DNA from: Bacteroidetes bacterium 4572_112
Lineage (GTDB): Bacteria > Bacteroidota > Bacteroidia > Bacteroidales > UBA1556
Length of the DNA: 10,947 bases
Assembly: GCA_002254285.1 (NCBI GenBank)
Contig: NIUZ01000037.1
Span: 1 to 10,947 of the forward strand
Direction: 5' to 3'
Shown here: positions 1-8,014 of the stretch, in pieces
Layout: every line of letters begins with the position of its first letter
How positions within the stretch are numbered: the first letter of the stretch is position 1
Notes under the pieces: model-generated
What the model saw: only the letters and a program-made list of their open reading frames with translations
What the model was told of the DNA's origin: nothing
Databases searched by the model: none
Position numbers and translations under genes: made by a program

Positions 1-1430
1 GCTTTTATTACTATTGCAAAAGTGGTGATTTTTATACCTCCACCTGTAGAGCCTGAGCCTGCGCCAATAAACATAAGCATCATAAAAAGCATAAGTATAG
101 GTACGGATAACACACTCATATCAACGGTATTAAACCCTGCGGTTCGTGTGCTTACCGATTGAAAAAATGCCGTAAGAATTTGTTCACCTATCTCTTTGGA
201 TTTTAAAGCCGTTTCTTGCTCAAGAAAGAAGAAACCTACTGTACCAATGCCAATAAGAATAAAAGTCATACGCATAGTAATGCGAGTCATTACACTGTAC
301 TCCTTCCATCGGAAACGAAAACGCTCTTGAATTTTTCTGACACCAAAAATATCTTGAAGAACAAAAAAACCTATTCCTCCTGCAAGTATTAACCCCATGA
401 TTATTAGCTGAAACATCTGCATATTCTTTTCGCCAATCATCAAAAGATTATCACTAAATAATGAAAACCCTCCATTATTAAAGGCTGAAATTGAGTGAAA
501 TATTGAAGAGAATATCTTATCACCTCTTGAGGCAAACTCTATATCTTCCCATGAGAAAAATAGTAGAACACTTCCCACTATTTCAATAATAAGTGTCCAT
601 TTAAGGATATTACGAAGTAAACTTTTGGTATCAGAAAGCTGTTCGGCACTTAGTAAATCTTTAAGTATTGATTGGTATTTTAGCCCACCCATTCTTTTGG
701 ACATTATTGCAAAAAATGCAGCAAAAGATATAATATTAATTCCTCCCAACTGAATCAAAATCATAATAATAAGTTGACCTTTGAAAGTAAAGAAGGTAGC
801 TGTATCGAGCACACTCAAGCCTGTAACACAACTAGCACTAGTGGCGGTGAATAAGGCATCAAGAAATCTAATATCGTGACTATGCGTCATTTCGGGAAGC
901 ATCAATAATGAAGTACCACCTAGAATAAGCACAACAAAAGACAGTACTAGTAATTTTGCAGGACCAATATTAATGCTACTAATTTTTGGCGCAGTAAATC
1001 TTAATTCCAATAAAGCTATTAGTAAAAAGTAGGCTTGAAAGATCAATAAACTATGATTGTCAACAAAAACTCTTAGGCTCTTTATTACCAACAAATCTTC
1101 AAAAAACACAGGACTGACAGCATTAATGAAGAATAGAAACAATATAATACCTTCAATCCACCTTTCGCGGATAAATTTTCGGGGATGGAAATCATAAAAA
1201 AGCATTATCAAATAACGAATCAGAAAATATATAAGGCTAGTACGCACCAATATAGTATTGATACGAATAGACTCAGCCGTTTTGGGGAAACCATAAAAAT
1301 ATACAACTCCAGCAAGTACAACTGAAACCAGTAATAGGCTAATAATACGCATGAATTGCAGTACATTATCCTTAGAATCAAAAAGGACAATATTTACTCT
1401 TTCACGTATTTTCTGAAACCATTGTCCCAT
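1..1430 (-). CDS. ktrB: TrkH/KtrB-family K+ uptake channel subunit, 3' end cut off by the window edge
   Basis: This is the K+-translocating membrane subunit of a Ktr/Trk uptake system. I translated the strand by eye: an open frame runs from an ATG at 1430 to the edge, giving 476 codons. All four pore-loop signatures are present: TSASCVTGL at residues 197-205, SAFNNGGFS at 315-323, STRTAGF at 427-433 and GSGSTGGGIK at 458-467. The filter glycines are therefore probably G204, G321, G432 and G464. The canonical core starts near residue 155; before it are about 150 residues with four predicted membrane segments (roughly 27-48, 57-79, 92-111 and 126-143). Only the last pore helix and tail should be missing. 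The start lies one base after the ktrA stop codon, so translation is probably coupled. No Shine-Dalgarno sequence is visible. The KtrB versus TrkH name is a matter of convention; the KtrA-like single-RCK partner favours KtrB. Confidence 0.93.
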   Translation of the reverse strand, partial: MGQWFQKIRERVNIVLFDSKDNVLQFMRIISLLLVSVVLAGVVYFYGFPKTAESIRINTILVRTSLIYFLIRYLIMLFYDFHPRKFIRERWIEGIILFLFFINAVSPVFFEDLLVIKSLRVFVDNHSLLIFQAYFLLIALLELRFTAPKISSINIGPAKLLVLSFVVLILGGTSLLMLPEMTHSHDIRFLDALFTATSASCVTGLSVLDTATFFTFKGQLIIMILIQLGGINIISFAAFFAIMSKRMGGLKYQSILKDLLSAEQLSDTKSLLRNILKWTLIIEIVGSVLLFFSWEDIEFASRGDKIFSSIFHSISAFNNGGFSLFSDNLLMIGEKNMQMFQLIIMGLILAGGIGFFVLQDIFGVRKIQERFRFRWKEYSVMTRITMRMTFILIGIGTVGFFFLEQETALKSKEIGEQILTAFFQSVSTRTAGFNTVDMSVLSVPILMLFMMLMFIGAGSGSTGGGIKITTFAIVIK

Positions 1431-1431
1431 A

Positions 1432-2127
1432 TTAATTATTTATCTCAACTAATTTCAAAAAATCCTTTTCACGACCAAAAATCACTAATTGATCGTCTTT
1501 CTGAATTATTGTATCAGACTGAGGCACTCCTGTAATATGTAGTTCAGCCTCTCCATTTTCATCAACTTTAGAGTCATGTTTTCTTTTAATGGTTATAAGA
1601 TTAACCTTATAATTCTTCCTTAGTTGTATTTCACTAATCTTTTTACCTATAATATTTTTGGGAGCTTTAATCTCAATAATAGCATATTCGTCAGGCATTT
1701 TCATAAATGATAGTAAGCTTGGATTCATCAAGCGCTCAGCAACAACTGCCCCTACTTCAAACTCAGGCTGGAATATGTCCTCAATACCTAATTTCTGCAA
1801 AATGAGCTTATTGGCATTGCCTTTTGCTCTTGCAATAATACGTGGCACTTTTAATTCAATAAGATTAACAGCACAAAGCAATAGGTTTTCAAAATTCTCG
1901 CCAATGGCAATAACCACAGCATCAAAATCTTGAATATTTTGTGACATCAGTGCTTTTTTATCCGTAGCATCCAAAGCTACAGCATAAGTAACGTCTGACG
2001 AAATATAATCAACACGGTCGGGGTTTGAATCTATTGCCATCACCTGAGCACCTTTTTCAGACAATGAGCGTGCTATAGCCTCGCCAAACTGCCCCAATCC
2101 TATTACAGCAAATTGTTTGTTCTTCAT
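1432..2127 (-). CDS. ktrA: KtrA/TrkA-type RCK regulatory subunit of K+ uptake
   Basis: Cytoplasmic gating subunit that binds nucleotide and controls the adjacent channel protein. The 231 residues make one N-terminal Rossmann RCK_N domain (about 4-125) and one RCK_C domain (about 145-229). The N-domain has the GLGQFG dinucleotide loop at residues 10-15, an acidic residue closing the second beta strand (D33 in AIDSNP), the DAT motif at 53-55, and the IARAK strand at 98-102. A single RCK pair of this length fits KtrA rather than the double-length E. coli TrkA. The stop codon is one base from the ATG of the channel gene, the typical tight ktrAB arrangement. The 71-bp gap upstream, towards sbcC, is an AT-rich heptad array with a possible -7 box. 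There is no Shine-Dalgarno sequence before the ATG, as for most genes in this window. Confidence 0.95.
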   Translation of the reverse strand: MKNKQFAVIGLGQFGEAIARSLSEKGAQVMAIDSNPDRVDYISSDVTYAVALDATDKKALMSQNIQDFDAVVIAIGENFENLLLCAVNLIELKVPRIIARAKGNANKLILQKLGIEDIFQPEFEVGAVVAERLMNPSLLSFMKMPDEYAIIEIKAPKNIIGKKISEIQLRKNYKVNLITIKRKHDSKVDENGEAELHITGVPQSDTIIQKDDQLVIFGREKDFLKLVEINN

Positions 2128-2134
2128 AATTCAA

Positions 2135-2211
2135 CTAATTATTAATGGTTAGTGGTAAATTATTAATGGTTAATTATCAATGATTAATGCAAATCTAATT
2201 AATAATTAATA
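2135..2211. repeat. AT-rich degenerate heptad array between sbcC and ktrA
   Basis: Read on the plus strand from 2135, the gap divides into 11 consecutive 7-mers without any insertion or deletion: CTAATTA, TTAATGG, TTAGTGG, TAAATTA, TTAATGG, TTAATTA, TCAATGA, TTAATGC, AAATCTA, ATTAATA, ATTAATA. Most contain TTAA or TAAT, so both strands are rich in stop codons. The sbcC stop codon (2199-2201) and its last residues (I-N-Y) fall inside the array. AT-richness alone makes TTAA common, so the period, not the composition, is the evidence. Confidence 0.7.
2190..2197 (-). promoter_or_regulatory. Candidate -7 box for ktrAB
   Basis: On the minus strand this reads TAGATTTG, an exact match to the Bacteroidota -7 consensus TAnnTTTG. 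It would start a transcript near 2183, leaving a leader of about 56 bases before the ktrA ATG. It sits in the one heptad (AAATCTA) that departs most from its neighbours. No TTG-type -33 element is visible at the expected distance, and such matches arise by chance in AT-rich DNA. Confidence 0.35.
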
Positions 2212-5200
2212 ATTACCTCGCTCACTCCACTACTAAGCTTATTTACTTGTATTTGAGTTGAGATTCTTTCTTTAAGGCTTTCTACATGAGATATTACACC
2301 AATCATTTTGCCTTGTGATTGCAGAGTTTCCAAAGTAGAGATTACAGTCTCTAGAGTATTATTATCCAGCGTTCCAAATCCTTCATCAATAAATAGAGAG
2401 TTTATTTGCACATTTTTACTAGCCAAATCGGACAACCCCAAAGCTAAGGCTAGGCTGATAATAAATTTTTCGCCACCGCTAGATGTATCAACCAAGCGCT
2501 CTTGATCTGTTTGATAATGGTCAACAAGTTTGAAATTAAGCTCCTCACCAGGTTTATATTGGGAGCTCATTATAAGAGAATAACGCTCATTCAATTTCAA
2601 AAGATGCTGATTTGCTTTATGAATTAAATTCTGCAATGTAAGTCGCTGAACGTACACACTAAAAGCATGTTGCGAGCCTCCCAAAACCTTCATAAGTTTA
2701 CTCCATTTGTCATAAATACGTTGCTGAGTATTTATTTCATCAGTTATTCCTTTATTGCGAGCACGAATAGCACTATCCTTGGCAAATATATTTCTTATCT
2801 CGCCAATACGCTCTGCATTCTGCTTTTCCTCTTCCGTTTTATCAGCTATTTGAGAACTAACATCTTTCCTACTTTCCTCAAAATCCTTTTTCGCATTATG
2901 TTTCTCTAACTGCGTATTTGTATCAGCTATACTTGTTCGTAGCTGAATACTTATTTCGTTTAGTTGTTTTTTAAGTTCTGAGATTCTTCGCTTATCTTCA
3001 TCAGAAAGCAGAGCTATCTTAACCTCATCAATCGTCTCAAATTTAGAAACTTGCAGCATTTCTTTAAAAACCTCATCTACCTTTACAAACTCTTCATCCA
3101 GAGTAGAAATAGTCTGCACACAATTGTCAATATCAGCACTGTACTGCACTTGCTGCTGCAAAAGCTTATTATATTGTTCCTCCAATATTTCATTACTCTT
3201 TGTGGCTTCAGAAACACTCTCCTGCAATTCTAATTGCTTTTGTTCTACCTTCACTCCTTTTGGCAGGATGCTTTCTCTAGATTTTTCTTCTGTAGTATAT
3301 TCAGCCTTGCTTCTCTCTATCTCAGCTATTCCTTTTAGTAATAAACTATTCTTTTCAGCAATAGTTTTGTTAATGGAAGTAATCTCTATTTCTAGCTTAG
3401 ATATCTGATTTTGCAACTCAACAGATTGATCTTGTTTCTTTTTAAACTCTCGAAGTTTAGCTTTCATTTTATCAATAAAAACAGCATACATAGCCTCAGC
3501 AGGGAGCTCATAATTAAATTCCGAAAATTCAATCATTAAAGAGTCAACTAACTCTTTTAATTGTATTTGCAAACTACTATTTTCAGTCTTAACATTCAAA
3601 ATAATCTGAGAAATAGACACCAATCTTTCAGTATAACTTAACTCCTCTTTCTCTAGTTTAGTAAGCTCTGTTTGAGTTGAGTTTAGATTTTGCTTACTAA
3701 CTTCCTTATTCTTAATTATTGCAGATATTTCTTCTATTTTATTATCTAATTGTTGTTTTTTACTTGAAGCTTCTGAAATCATCAAATCAATTTTATCAAT
3801 TTCAGTAATAAGAATTCCCAGAGCTTTGGCTTCAAAATCTTCCAACAATGTCTTGGCTGATTTCTGATTTTGAGAAATATTATTTTCAAAAGTCGAAATA
3901 CTATTATCACCAATTGCAATACTCGTTTGCAAAGCTGAAATAGCATTATTTCGTTTCTCTATATCAGTTTTCAATTTGGCAAGCTCAGTTTTAGAGCCCT
4001 CCGCATCAACATTATTATAATACTCAACCATAGGATGTTCCACAGAACCACAAAGCGGACAAGCTCTACCTTCTTCTAGTTTCTCACGCTCTGCCTCTAA
4101 GTTAATAATATGATTTTGAAGCTCTATTTTATCTTCCAAATGTTTTAATGATTCTTGTTTAGATGCCAATAACTGCTGCTGTTCTAAAATAGAAGACTGC
4201 TCTTTTTCCAGTTTAGATTTAGCCAAATCAATCTTAGAATTAAGTTCTTCATTTTGTATTTGCAAGGCATTATACTCAATGGATTTATTACGCACTTCAA
4301 TAAGCATATTCTCCTTAGAAATAGCTATCTCCTTTTGCGAATATAGTTGCGTAATATCATTTCCCTCAATAGCAGAATCAAATTTGGCAATTTTGTTCAA
4401 TAGCACATTCAATTTCGCTTTAGATTCAGCAATATTACTTTTACATAACCCTTGTTTAATTGTAAGTTCTTCTTTTAATTTTGTATTATCATCTATTGAT
4501 TTTGTATTTTTTGCAATTTCAATTGAAATATTATTTCGCTGAGCCAACTTCTCGTTCCAGTCTATAATTTTATCCTCTGTTTTAGATACAGTATTATTCT
4601 CAGTGATATAATTATTTACAAGCTTCAAATCACTCTGTTTAGCTTTTTTATCAGCGTCTTTGATGCTCAATAAGTCGGTGTTTTCTTCAAGTTCTTTTCT
4701 TACACCTATTACCTCATCTTGCAAATTACGCAATACTGATTCTAATGTTTCTAACTTAGTATCACACTCAGTAACAGCACTCAATTTTGGCTGCCATTCC
4801 AACTGCTCAAGTATTGCTTTATCTTTCTCCAACTTCGCTTTACCAACAGCCGTTTTAACTGTAGCAATTTCATTAATAAGCTTTTCTAATTGTAAATTCA
4901 GCTTATCCTTTAATTCATTTTGCTCAATTTTAGTTTTAGTAATCCTGTCAAAATTAGAAATACTTAATCGGAATTCTTCGGCATTATTATTAGATTCCAA
5001 AAGCTCAAAATCATGCTTATTTTCTTCAATTTTTGCTTTATGAGCTAGCTCTTTCTCTGCTAATTCTTTTTGTTTTATTGTCAACTCATCAGCATGCTTA
5101 TACCATTGCTCAATGGATTTTAATCTATTTATCTCTTCGGATAAATTCGTTAGTTTTTCTTCGATAATTTTATTTTCAGTATTAAGCTCGGCTCTTAGTT

Positions 5201-5861
5201 CATCCGAAATTAAGTCTACTGAGTTTATCCTATTTTTTATCTCTTCTAATTTCCGCCTTTCTGAATAAATTCTAGCATTTATCTCCTCGCCTATACGTTT
5301 ATAAATCTCCTCTCCAGTAATTTGCTCAAGTAGTTCGCCCTTAGTTTTTTTGTCTGCAGAAAGAAAAGCTGCAAATTCACCCTGAGCAAGCATTACTGAC
5401 CTAAGAAACTGCTTAAAATTCAACTGCAATATAGCTTCTACCTGCGTTCTAACTTCTGATACCGACTCGGCAATTATCTTACTATCGGTGATATTCTTTA
5501 ATCGTACTTTTTCATCAATATTTTTTAATGGTTTCCCATTTTTCTGCTTAACCCTTATTCCCCAATATGATTCATAAAGTATTCCTTTATTCTCAAAATG
5601 TAGGAGAACAAAAGCATTAGCAGAACCATAACTAACAACGTCTTCAAGGCTAGCCTTACTACTTCCCGAATTAAACCTTGGCACCTCTCTGTATAAAGCT
5701 ATGGAAATAGCATCCAAAATAGTGGTTTTTCCAGCTCCTGTTGGACCTGTAATTGCATATAATCCAACATTCTGGAAAGCATCAGACTCAAAATCTATAA
5801 CAATAGGCACATCACTTTTCAATGAGTTTATATTCTGTAATTCTATCTTTAATATCCTCAT
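2199..5861 (-). CDS. sbcC: SbcC, ATPase/coiled-coil subunit of the SbcCD nuclease
   Basis: Rad50-like ATPase that with SbcD forms a nuclease degrading double-strand ends and opening DNA hairpins and cruciforms. The 1220-residue protein has the full SMC-type layout. At the N-terminus: Walker A GPTGAGKT at residues 39-46 and Q-loop LAQGEF with Q160. Two long Glu/Lys/Leu-rich coiled-coil arms span roughly 190-1080, with the zinc-hook CPLC in the middle (C601, C604). At the C-terminus: ABC signature SSGGEK at 1127-1132, Walker B with D1159 and E1160 (FIDEGFGTLD) and H-loop H1192. Everything needed for activity is intact. The ATG overlaps the sbcD stop codon as TAATG and is preceded by a strong AGGAGG. 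The last residues and the TAA stop lie inside an AT-rich heptad array, so the extreme C-terminus is repeat-derived. Many apparent plus-strand frames inside this gene are antisense shadows. Confidence 0.98.
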   Translation of the reverse strand: MRILKIELQNINSLKSDVPIVIDFESDAFQNVGLYAITGPTGAGKTTILDAISIALYREVPRFNSGSSKASLEDVVSYGSANAFVLLHFENKGILYESYWGIRVKQKNGKPLKNIDEKVRLKNITDSKIIAESVSEVRTQVEAILQLNFKQFLRSVMLAQGEFAAFLSADKKTKGELLEQITGEEIYKRIGEEINARIYSERRKLEEIKNRINSVDLISDELRAELNTENKIIEEKLTNLSEEINRLKSIEQWYKHADELTIKQKELAEKELAHKAKIEENKHDFELLESNNNAEEFRLSISNFDRITKTKIEQNELKDKLNLQLEKLINEIATVKTAVGKAKLEKDKAILEQLEWQPKLSAVTECDTKLETLESVLRNLQDEVIGVRKELEENTDLLSIKDADKKAKQSDLKLVNNYITENNTVSKTEDKIIDWNEKLAQRNNISIEIAKNTKSIDDNTKLKEELTIKQGLCKSNIAESKAKLNVLLNKIAKFDSAIEGNDITQLYSQKEIAISKENMLIEVRNKSIEYNALQIQNEELNSKIDLAKSKLEKEQSSILEQQQLLASKQESLKHLEDKIELQNHIINLEAEREKLEEGRACPLCGSVEHPMVEYYNNVDAEGSKTELAKLKTDIEKRNNAISALQTSIAIGDNSISTFENNISQNQKSAKTLLEDFEAKALGILITEIDKIDLMISEASSKKQQLDNKIEEISAIIKNKEVSKQNLNSTQTELTKLEKEELSYTERLVSISQIILNVKTENSSLQIQLKELVDSLMIEFSEFNYELPAEAMYAVFIDKMKAKLREFKKKQDQSVELQNQISKLEIEITSINKTIAEKNSLLLKGIAEIERSKAEYTTEEKSRESILPKGVKVEQKQLELQESVSEATKSNEILEEQYNKLLQQQVQYSADIDNCVQTISTLDEEFVKVDEVFKEMLQVSKFETIDEVKIALLSDEDKRRISELKKQLNEISIQLRTSIADTNTQLEKHNAKKDFEESRKDVSSQIADKTEEEKQNAERIGEIRNIFAKDSAIRARNKGITDEINTQQRIYDKWSKLMKVLGGSQHAFSVYVQRLTLQNLIHKANQHLLKLNERYSLIMSSQYKPGEELNFKLVDHYQTDQERLVDTSSGGEKFIISLALALGLSDLASKNVQINSLFIDEGFGTLDNNTLETVISTLETLQSQGKMIGVISHVESLKERISTQIQVNKLSSGVSEVIINY

Positions 5862-7087
5862 TATTTGCCCTCCTTTATTAAACTTACAATCTCGTTAAAA
5901 GCATCAAGAATATCCTCATTTTCATCCAAATTGAATTCTTGCTCCTTGCACTTTTCCTTAAAAATTTCTACTGGAGAAAGGTCTTTCACTTCCTTTGCCT
6001 GTTGATTTATTTGCTCCACACCACGAGTATCTCGAGCATTTTTAAGACTCACTTTTAGCACTTTTAGTAGCTCTTCTCCAGAATTAAGCTCATTTACATA
6101 TTGCTGAATTTCAGCAAAACCAATTGTATTATTAGCCTCATTATCAATCACCACCTCTATCCAAGGCAATAATTTCTGTTTAGTATTTGATATTAATTTC
6201 AATTCAGATTTACAATATTCCAAATCGCCAGTAATTTTAATAATATTTCGGAATTTGGGGATAATTATATCTTTAATATCTGAGATTTCATTATTCGTAA
6301 TTTCTAATTCAATGATTTTTTTATCATAATTCAGCTCACTAAAGCTAAGAATATTTGGTGAACCTGAATATCTTATTTTATCATTTTTGGCCACAATTTG
6401 TGGGCGATGCAAATGCCCTAGAGCAATATAATCAAATGATTTAGGGAAATCGTCAGCAGCAATATCGCCAAGGCTACCAACATATATACTCTGCTCACTA
6501 TCCGAGGTTTTGCCTCCAATTGCAAAAAGATGACCCATGGCTATCTGTGGATATTTACTCTCATTTATAGATTCACAATAATCAGCAGCGGCAGTATAAT
6601 GTCGCATCAATGCTGTACGATAACGCTCGGTAATTTGCTCAAAATCTTCACCAGAAACCGCTCGGCGGATATCCTGATCACGAAGATATGGCACAGCAGC
6701 AATTATTACCGATTCACCATCAACATCATACTTAAAAACCTCCTGCGATAAATCTTCGCTAGCCCTACCAACCACATCTATGGAAAGTGCATGAAGCAAA
6801 GCCTTGGGAGCATCAATATTGCCTGGCGCATCATGATTTCCTGCAGTAATAAGCACATGCTTGCAAGAAGTATTTCGTAGGTTTATCAGAAAATTATAAT
6901 ACATCCTCTGACTCTGAGTAGAAGGCACACTTACGTCAAATATATCGCCAGAAATCAATAGAATATCTATCTCTCGCTCAGTAATAACATTCGTTATCCA
7001 TTCCAAAAATAACTCCTGCTCCATTTGCTGCGATTGCTCATGCAAACGATGCCCCAAATGCCAATCTGATGTATGTAATAATTTCAT
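5861..7087 (-). CDS. sbcD: SbcD, Mre11-like metallophosphoesterase of the SbcCD nuclease
   Basis: Catalytic nuclease subunit working with SbcC on double-strand breaks and DNA hairpins. The 408 residues match the usual family length (E. coli SbcD is about 400). The metallophosphoesterase motifs are in order: SDWHLGH with D8 and H10, SGDIFD with D48, GNHD with N84 and H85, MGH ending at H186, and GHLH with H225 and H227. These supply the two-metal site. The remaining part, from about residue 275, is the SbcD C-terminal capping/SbcC-binding region. The start ATG touches the end of a heptad array and has no Shine-Dalgarno sequence. The stop TAA shares its last A with the sbcC ATG, so the two subunits are co-translated. 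No clear promoter lies directly upstream; it may be read from the yhhN promoter. Confidence 0.98.
   Translation of the reverse strand: MKLLHTSDWHLGHRLHEQSQQMEQELFLEWITNVITEREIDILLISGDIFDVSVPSTQSQRMYYNFLINLRNTSCKHVLITAGNHDAPGNIDAPKALLHALSIDVVGRASEDLSQEVFKYDVDGESVIIAAVPYLRDQDIRRAVSGEDFEQITERYRTALMRHYTAAADYCESINESKYPQIAMGHLFAIGGKTSDSEQSIYVGSLGDIAADDFPKSFDYIALGHLHRPQIVAKNDKIRYSGSPNILSFSELNYDKKIIELEITNNEISDIKDIIIPKFRNIIKITGDLEYCKSELKLISNTKQKLLPWIEVVIDNEANNTIGFAEIQQYVNELNSGEELLKVLKVSLKNARDTRGVEQINQQAKEVKDLSPVEIFKEKCKEQEFNLDENEDILDAFNEIVSLIKEGK
5869..5874 (-). promoter_or_regulatory. Strong Shine-Dalgarno sequence for sbcC inside the end of sbcD
   Basis: The minus strand reads AAAGGAGGGCAAATA directly before the sbcC ATG, so AGGAGG sits seven bases upstream, close to ideal spacing. 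I see no comparable site before any of the other six starts in the window. It lies within the last codons of sbcD and supports the ATG at 5861 as the true start and reinitiation at the TAATG overlap. Confidence 0.8.
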
Positions 7088-7113
7088 TAATTATTAATGT
7101 TTAATTGTTAATG
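7086..7113. repeat. Four AT-rich heptads abutting the sbcD start
   Basis: Plus-strand 7-mers ATTAATT, ATTAATG, TTTAATT, GTTAATG run in register from 7086 to 7113, followed by a non-matching 7-mer (CCAAGAC) and then, still in the same seven-base register, the TGCCTAC array. They resemble the sbcC-ktrA array. The first unit overlaps the ATG of sbcD. Confidence 0.6.
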
Positions 7114-7120
7114 CCAAGAC

Positions 7121-7225
7121 TGCCTACTGCCTACTGATTACTGCCTACTGATTACTGCCTACTGAATACTGCCTACTGATTACTGCCTACTGATTACTGC
7201 CTACTGATTACTGCCTACTGAATAC
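7121..7225. repeat. 15-unit heptad array between yhhN and sbcD
   Basis: Exactly 105 bp made of 15 heptamers without indels. Units are TGCCTAC (8 copies), TGATTAC (5) and TGAATAC (2). After the first unit they alternate strictly, so the array is also a 14-bp repeat of TGCCTAC plus TGATTAC/TGAATAC. On the minus (coding) strand the units are GTAGGCA, GTAATCA and GTATTCA. The array carries TGA on the plus strand and TAG/TAA on the minus strand, and the 7-bp period places these in all six frames. The yhhN stop codon and its last residues are encoded by the first units. I see no hairpin or transposon ends. Confidence 0.97.
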
Positions 7226-7856
7226 TACCCGCCGTAACCGCAAAAATATAAATCGCCAGCCAATAAGTCGAGAGTATAAGTATTTCAGCAATTTTGAATT
7301 TACCAATAAATTTATCATAAGAAATAACTGCATCCGAGAATGAGAACAATAGAGAACCCACTGCCAACATTATATATACCGAAGAAGCATCGTTAAGCAT
7401 TAAGCCCACAGCCTGCCAATTCATTATCATTATAACAAGTATATATACAGCAACGGGAATCTTAAAATCATCAAGTTTTTTGAATAAAAACATATAATAA
7501 GAACCCCCTATTATTACTAAGGCTACCAAAGCAATAATATTAAAATTAAAGCCAAATAATAGTGTAAAAGCGTAAGTAAAAGCAATATGTGCAATTAGAA
7601 AAGACGACAGACCTTGCAGAAAATATTTTTCGGAAATAAGAAATATATCACCTATTAAAGAGGCTAATAAACCCAAAATTATTATTAACGAATAATTTGA
7701 TGGATTTGCCATATATGTCATTACCGCTATACTTATTATCAGAATAGTAGTAAGTGGTTTAAAAACAGAGAATAGTTTTACATTTTTCTTTAACCGAAAA
7801 ACAATTGCTATCAATGCCGAAATAAATGTAAATACGCTGAGAAATTCTATAATCAT
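7215..7856 (-). CDS. yhhN: YhhN/TMEM86-family membrane protein (lysoplasmalogenase-like)
   Basis: A 213-residue, almost entirely hydrophobic protein with about seven to eight membrane segments. Family hallmarks are a KPL motif at residues 33-35, GLLASLIGDIFL with G69-D70, the helix GLSSFLIAHIAFTYAF (82-97), and SLLFSFSDAVISYDKF with S174-D175. Members of the family hydrolyse the vinyl-ether bond of lysoplasmalogens in animals and some bacteria; the conserved aspartates (here D70 and D175) are the likely active-site acids. Whether this organism makes plasmalogens cannot be told from the window. The last three residues (S-I-Q) and the TAG stop are read from a heptad array, so the C-terminus may have been fixed by the repeat. 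A terminator separates it from rlmI upstream and a -7 box lies about 30 bases before the ATG, so it probably begins the yhhN-sbcDC transcript. Confidence 0.88.
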   Translation of the reverse strand: MIIEFLSVFTFISALIAIVFRLKKNVKLFSVFKPLTTILIISIAVMTYMANPSNYSLIIILGLLASLIGDIFLISEKYFLQGLSSFLIAHIAFTYAFTLLFGFNFNIIALVALVIIGGSYYMFLFKKLDDFKIPVAVYILVIMIMNWQAVGLMLNDASSVYIMLAVGSLLFSFSDAVISYDKFIGKFKIAEILILSTYWLAIYIFAVTAGSIQ

Positions 7857-7885
7857 TATGGTTTTTTGATAATTTGATGAACTAC

Positions 7886-7893
7886 CAAAATTA
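7886..7893 (-). promoter_or_regulatory. Candidate -7 box of the yhhN promoter
   Basis: Reads TAATTTTG on the minus strand, an exact match to TAnnTTTG. It lies 30-37 bases upstream of the first base of the yhhN ATG, predicting a leader of about 22 bases. It follows the rlmI terminator, which is where a new promoter is expected. No TTG -33 element is apparent. Confidence 0.45.
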
Positions 7894-7930
7894 TGAAAAT
7901 AATAGCTACATTTTTGAAGTATTTATGAAT

Positions 7931-7966
7931 AAAAAAAGGTGGATTTACAATCATGTAAATCCACCT
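7931..7966 (-). terminator. Rho-independent terminator of rlmI
   Basis: On the minus strand a perfect stem (arms GGTGGATTTAC and GTAAATCCACC, 11 bp plus one flanking A-T pair) encloses a 6-base loop and is followed directly by a run of T (plus-strand A tract 7931-7937). It starts about 48 bases after the rlmI stop codon. It is the only clear hairpin-plus-T-tract in the window. Confidence 0.92.
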
Positions 7967-8014
7967 CAATATTTTGCATTAAAAACACAAAGTATTAGCT
8001 GTTTCTATAAATAA

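Noticed and set aside
4660..5043. 127-residue plus-strand open frame opposite sbcC, and similar shorter ones at 3124-3408 and 4279-4542
   Set aside because: Ser/Leu/Phe-rich antisense readings of Glu/Lys-rich coiled-coil codons; typical shadows of a long coiled-coil gene.
7121..7225. Coding tandem repeat (repeat protein)
   Set aside because: Stops occur in all six frames because the period is not a multiple of three.
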